This document shows positions 60,190 to 64,000 of a stretch of 64,000 bases of DNA, one piece after another. How positions within the stretch are numbered: the first letter of the stretch is position 1; every line of letters begins with the position of its first letter. The notes under the pieces are model-generated. The model worked only from the letters and a program-made list of their open reading frames with translations, searched no databases and was not told the origin of the DNA. The position numbers and the translations under genes are program-made. Source of the stretch: Conus ventricosus (Eukaryota > Mollusca > Gastropoda > Neogastropoda > Conidae); assembly GCA_018398815.1 (NCBI GenBank), contig CM031618.1:43690722-43754721 (forward strand), given 5' to 3'.

Positions 60190-61430
60190 ACACAGATCAT
60201 TGAAGATAAAATCCGTCACAGAGCTAGTCATGAACGAGGTATATCACGCGTCGTCCATTATCCAACACATATCATAACCAACCAACACGGGGGCTATCAT
60301 AGAGGTAGTCATGAACAAAGCATATCACACTTTGTCTATCATCCAACGCATGTACCATAGCCACGAGCAAAGTATATCACACTGTCTTTTATCCAACGCA
60401 TGTACCTTAACCAACCAATACATGGACTATCATAGAACTAGCATAATTAATGTACAATGTCAATTATCTAACTATACCCACACAGATAACAAATAACGAA
60501 AACAAGGACTGGAATACAGCCACCATAAACAATGGTCATCACAATACGTTAGTTATCTAATACACAATACAAAAAAACGAAAAGACGACTACAATACAGC
60601 CACCGTGAAAATGTACATCACAATATGTCATTTATCTAACACACATCATAATCAACGAATAGGACAACTGTCATATAGTTGCCAAGAACGATGTAATCAC
60701 AATGATTATGTGAATCATTTTACACATATCACAAACAAGGTAAGCAAAGACTATTATGTTACTACTGTGAACGACATACATCACAATGTGTCATTTATCT
60801 AACACACATAATAATCAACGTATAGTACGACTATCGTATACTTACCTTGAACAATGTACTTCACAAATGTCATTTATCTAACACACATCATAAACAACAA
60901 ATAGGACGACTGTCGTATAGTGAACAATGTACATCACAATATGTCATTTATCTAATACACATCATAAACAGCGAATAGGACGAGTATCGTATAGTTACCA
61001 TGAACGATGTAGGCCTACATCACAATAATATTGTCAGTCGTCTTACACATATCACCAACAAGATAAACAAGGACTGTTACATTACTACCGTGAACAACGT
61101 ACATGAGTATATTTCTGTTATCTAATACACATTTCAAACAACGAAAGAAGAACCGTCATATAGCTACCACGAACAATTGTTCATTACAATTTGTCCATCA
61201 CGTAAAAGGCCCTACACACATCACAACGACAAGAAGGGCCGTAATACAGCTACCCAAAACAACGTACACTACACTTTGTCAGTCATCTTATAATCTGACA
61301 CACACACACTGTGAACGACAAATCAAGGAGTATGACGCTGCCACCATAAACAGCGCACATCACAGTGTCTCAAACTTTGAGCACACCACAGCAGACCAAG
61401 TACCATGGCCATGACCGTCGCACGCTACAA
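60190..61430 (+). repeat. Degenerate ~80-bp tandem repeat in gene B intron
   Basis: The phrase TACATCACAATATGTCATTT followed by ATCTAACACACATCATAA.CAACGA and AGGACGACT.TCGTATAG recurs at about 60627, 60790, 60869 and 60943, with weaker copies on both sides. Spacing is 74-82 bp. Outer copies are highly diverged, so the array is old. Confidence 0.75.
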
Positions 61431-61453
61431 CTTGTCCATTATCTACCATTATC

Positions 61454-61487
<34 letters not shown>

Positions 61488-61744
61488 ACAAACAACAAAA
61501 CAAGCGTTCTTATAAACAACGTACTATAGTGCTTGACACACATAAAAACATCACAGCCCCGCGTCAAACATATAAACAATACTTACAAAGTTATAGAACT
61601 ATTTATTAAACGCTAAAGGGCCATACCTTGTAACAACCCCATCAATCCCTCACATCACCCCTTCTCCCTATTTCCTCATACTTTTTTTTTCCGAGTTCTT
61701 TTTCTCGTTCTGTGAACGGATCTTATTTCCCTTATAACATTCTT

Positions 61745-61835
61745 CTCTTCGTGTTGGCTGGAGGATGGAACTCAAAACCTCGGGGTCACGCTCAAGTCAT
61801 TCTCCAACAGTGAACCACATGCGGACCCCCCAGCG
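61745..61835 (-). mobile_element. Possible tRNA-like SINE head, minus strand
   Basis: Minus-strand ATGTGGTTCACTGTTGGAGA and GAGGTTTTGAGTTCCATCC resemble degenerate A and B boxes at tRNA-like spacing. Confidence 0.3.
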
Positions 61836-61839
61836 TAGC

Positions 61840-62509
61840 GTATCATGATGACCAGTGCTACCATAGTAACATAACTTAATACCGTTTGTGAGAGTTTCAG
61901 GTCAGCGTGCGGATAGTTACGTCGTTCACGTTACGCTGAACGCTCAGACACTGGAAGATACTCGGCCACACGCCACAATTTGGATTTTGCTGTAAATTAC
62001 TTTATAATGCACGCAAGCGTTTTGAGGCTTAGCATAAGTGGGAGCCAGTATTTGATATAAAACAAATAATTGATCAAAAGAATTACCCCCCACCCATTAT
62101 TTCACTTTTTTTTCTCTTTTTTTTTCTCTGTTTTTTTTTTTTTTTTGGGTTTGGTTTTGGGGGGGGGGGGGGGGGGGGGGGGGGGTTCCACCGATGACAT
62201 CATTCACAGTCTTCAAACATGTGACCCTCCCCTTGGCTGACGTCACGTTTCATGCTGCTCTCTCACCCGCGACCCTATCTTTGCGCAAACTGGTTCCTCC
62301 CAAATAGTCCCACTCCCTTCATTTAAATCTGCCTCTTTGGAACCACCTGCCGCAATGATAATGATAGTAGTAGCAGTAGAAGTAGTAGTAGTAGTGTAGT
62401 AGTAGTAGAAGTAGCAATAGTAGTAGAAGTAGTAGTAGTAGTAGTAGTAGCAGTAGTAACGATAATAACGATAATAATGAAGAAAAAAAAAGAATATTGA
62501 CATACGCAC
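61840..62509. other. Gene B intron between cytoplasmic exons, 5' part
   Basis: Contains a G homopolymer (about 62160-62186) and a (TAG)n/(GTA)n trinucleotide array (62365-62460). No exon seen. Confidence 0.6.
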
Positions 62510-62587
62510 GTGTCTTTGTCGTACAGGGACAGGTCCTCCTCAGTGAAGGTGTAGTTGGGAATGTTGCGCCGTTTGGGGGACCGCCGT
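62510..62587 (-). CDS. Gene B exon: basic stop-transfer and juxtamembrane segment
   Basis: Minus-strand acceptor TGTTTGACTGGGCAG (AG 62589-62588) and donor GACAC|GTGCGT bound a 78-nt exon, phase 2 in and out. It encodes RRSPKRRNIPNYTFTEEDLS and LYDKD. The basic RRSPKRR cluster directly follows the transmembrane helix of the upstream exon and orients it with the C-terminus inside the cell. Being symmetric, it could be skipped to give a tail variant. Confidence 0.8.
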
Positions 62588-62589
62588 CT

Positions 62590-63551
62590 GCCCAGTCAAA
62601 CACAACGACAGGGATTTGAACCGCGGAGAGTGAAGAAACATGTCAGTCTCGCGGACATGCGCAGTATATAGTCATCAGTTCTACATGATGACCTATGTCC
62701 TGGATTTGACAACGACAAAAACCACCACCACCACGACCACCACCACAACAACAATTAAAAAAAAAATCACTTGCTGCTAATTCACGTAAATCAAGACGTA
62801 CTCTAACGAGCACACGAATAAAGTGTCGTGTGCACGGTTGCGTGAACACACAGATTATTCAGTTATCATGAGCGATTTGATGTCTTATTGGGGTGGGGGA
62901 GGGGGGTCAACTCTAAAACTAATACATAAATGATGATAGCAATGATGACGGTGATGATGAAAATGGTTCTGTTTTAATGATGATGATGATGATGATGATG
63001 ATGGTGATGATAATGATGCTAGTGATTACAGCCATTCTTGAAGATCCCGGATGTATGGGAAAGTGTTCAAACATGGAAAGAAAAATATCCGAATGTTTCC
63101 GAATGTGAACTTGTTAATATCAGCGAAGCAAAAATGATCTGCTTGCGCGTGAACGCACATACTTTGACACGCATGCACTCACTACCAGAGAACTACACAC
63201 ACACGCGCGCATTCATACATCCAAGCACGCATGAGTACACATTTACACACAAACTAAACATACTATAGGAAAATTATGAAAAGAATATGTACCCAGAGAG
63301 AGAGAGAGAGAGGATGGGTTCATGGACAGATTTGAGGGAGAAGATTTGAGGGAGAAGAACTCACTCACTCTCTCTCTCTCTCTCTCGCTCTCGCTCTCTC
63401 TCTCTCTCTCTCTCTGAAAACACAAAGACGAACTTCTCGCACACATTTAAACCGTCCACAGTGGAAAAAAACACACACAAAGAAAACCCAACGATCAAAA
63501 CCATTCTTTTGACGCCCACAAAGCCACCATTACCAGCCACACGCGCCTGAC
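62590..63551. other. Gene B intron after the TM exon
   Basis: Non-coding with an (ATG)n run at about 62975-63003, CA/CG-rich stretches near 63190-63260 and (GA)/(CT) runs at 63297-63415. Confidence 0.6.
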
Positions 63552-63705
63552 CTGTAGTGCCGACAGACGAGCAGTAGAACGAGCAGCATGAGCAGCAGCA
63601 TGAGCAGCAGGGAGATGACCAGAGCCCACATGGTACGGACGAAGGCTTCCGGCACCGTACTTCTTCCGCGGTGATCCGGACCGAAGAACTCCCCTCCGTC
63701 CTCCC
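63552..63705 (-). CDS. Gene B exon: extracellular stub and transmembrane helix
   Basis: Minus-strand acceptor CCATCTATCCCCCGGCAG (AG 63707-63706) and donor CTACAG|GTCAGG bound a 154-nt exon, phase 1 in and phase 2 out. It encodes [20 protein letters not shown], then [20 protein letters not shown] and [10 protein letters not shown]. The long Leu/Met/Val run of about 23 residues is a clear membrane span. With the basic next exon and NPLY tail this is the end of a type I single-pass receptor. The ectodomain, which would name the family, lies beyond 64000. Confidence 0.85.
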
Positions 63706-63723
63706 CTGCCGGGGGATAGATGG

Positions 63724-63780
<57 letters not shown>

Positions 63781-63997
63781 AGACGCGCGCACGCACGCAC
63801 ACACACAAGGCAGACAGACAAACAGAAACGCGCACATACACACACGCACGCATACACACAGACAAACACAGACGCACGCACGCACGCACAAACGTAGACA
63901 CAGACAGACAGGCAGGCAGGCAGACACACACAGACACACACACGCACGCACACACGCAGACACACACACACACACACGCACGCACACACGCAGACAC
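63724..63997. repeat. (CA)n microsatellite at the window edge
   Basis: CA dinucleotides with GCAC, CAGA and CAGG interruptions, in the gene B intron upstream of the TM exon. Confidence 0.95.
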
Positions 63998-64000
63998 AGG

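Overview
The window is eukaryotic nuclear DNA from an invertebrate animal. Genes are split by GT-AG introns, long introns are filled with LINE, SINE and DNA-transposon relics, and (CA)n, (GA)n, (CT)n and homopolymer-C/G runs are extremely dense. A mollusc, perhaps a gastropod, is my best guess from LINE style and repeat content, but nothing here is species-diagnostic. There is no bacterial gene organisation, rRNA or CRISPR array. || Three protein-coding genes can be pieced together from splice signals and matching intron phases. Gene A (+ strand, 9285-45653) has at least 14 coding exons totalling about 1,030 residues. The product is mostly disordered and rich in Ser, Arg, Pro and Gln, with one short coiled coil, a Cys-pair/His motif, two tandemly duplicated 27-nt microexons, an SR-rich stretch and a clear final exon. 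It faintly resembles AKNA-family proteins (DSGF-type motif, coiled coil), but that is unproven. Gene B (- strand, 63705-58295) gives the last three exons of a single-pass membrane receptor: an extracellular stub, a transmembrane helix, a basic stop-transfer segment and a cytoplasmic tail with an NPLY motif. Its ectodomain lies beyond the right edge. Gene C (- strand, 6957-5848) gives the last two exons of a Pro/Gln/Asn/Ser-rich protein lying upstream of, and antisense to, gene A. || Mobile elements by position: a degraded CR1/L2-like LINE on the - strand (1927-5345); a piggyBac relic with matching inverted ends and TTAA sites (16096-18427); a degraded LINE whose ORF1 is an SGNH-type esterase and whose ORF2 carries RNase H (20660-26165); a 5'-truncated relative (27793-28663, -); a nearly full-length I-like LINE (37015-43005) with CCHC ORF1 and EN-RT-RNase H ORF2, whose 3' tail recurs at four other places; a P-element-like, THAP-containing element with 31-bp inverted repeats (54876-56508); and a tRNA-derived SINE family in both orientations. 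|| Minisatellites are prominent: 39 bp (C-rich, 7106-8506), 75 bp (18485-19925, abutting a gene A splice acceptor), 28 bp (35175-35825), 43 bp, 48 bp and a degenerate ~80-bp array. Two gene A exons need one extra base each to stay open, which looks like single-base sequence errors or real frameshifts. Intergenic space between genes A and B (45.7-58.3 kb) holds a repeat-rich 3' flank, the P-like element and SINEs.
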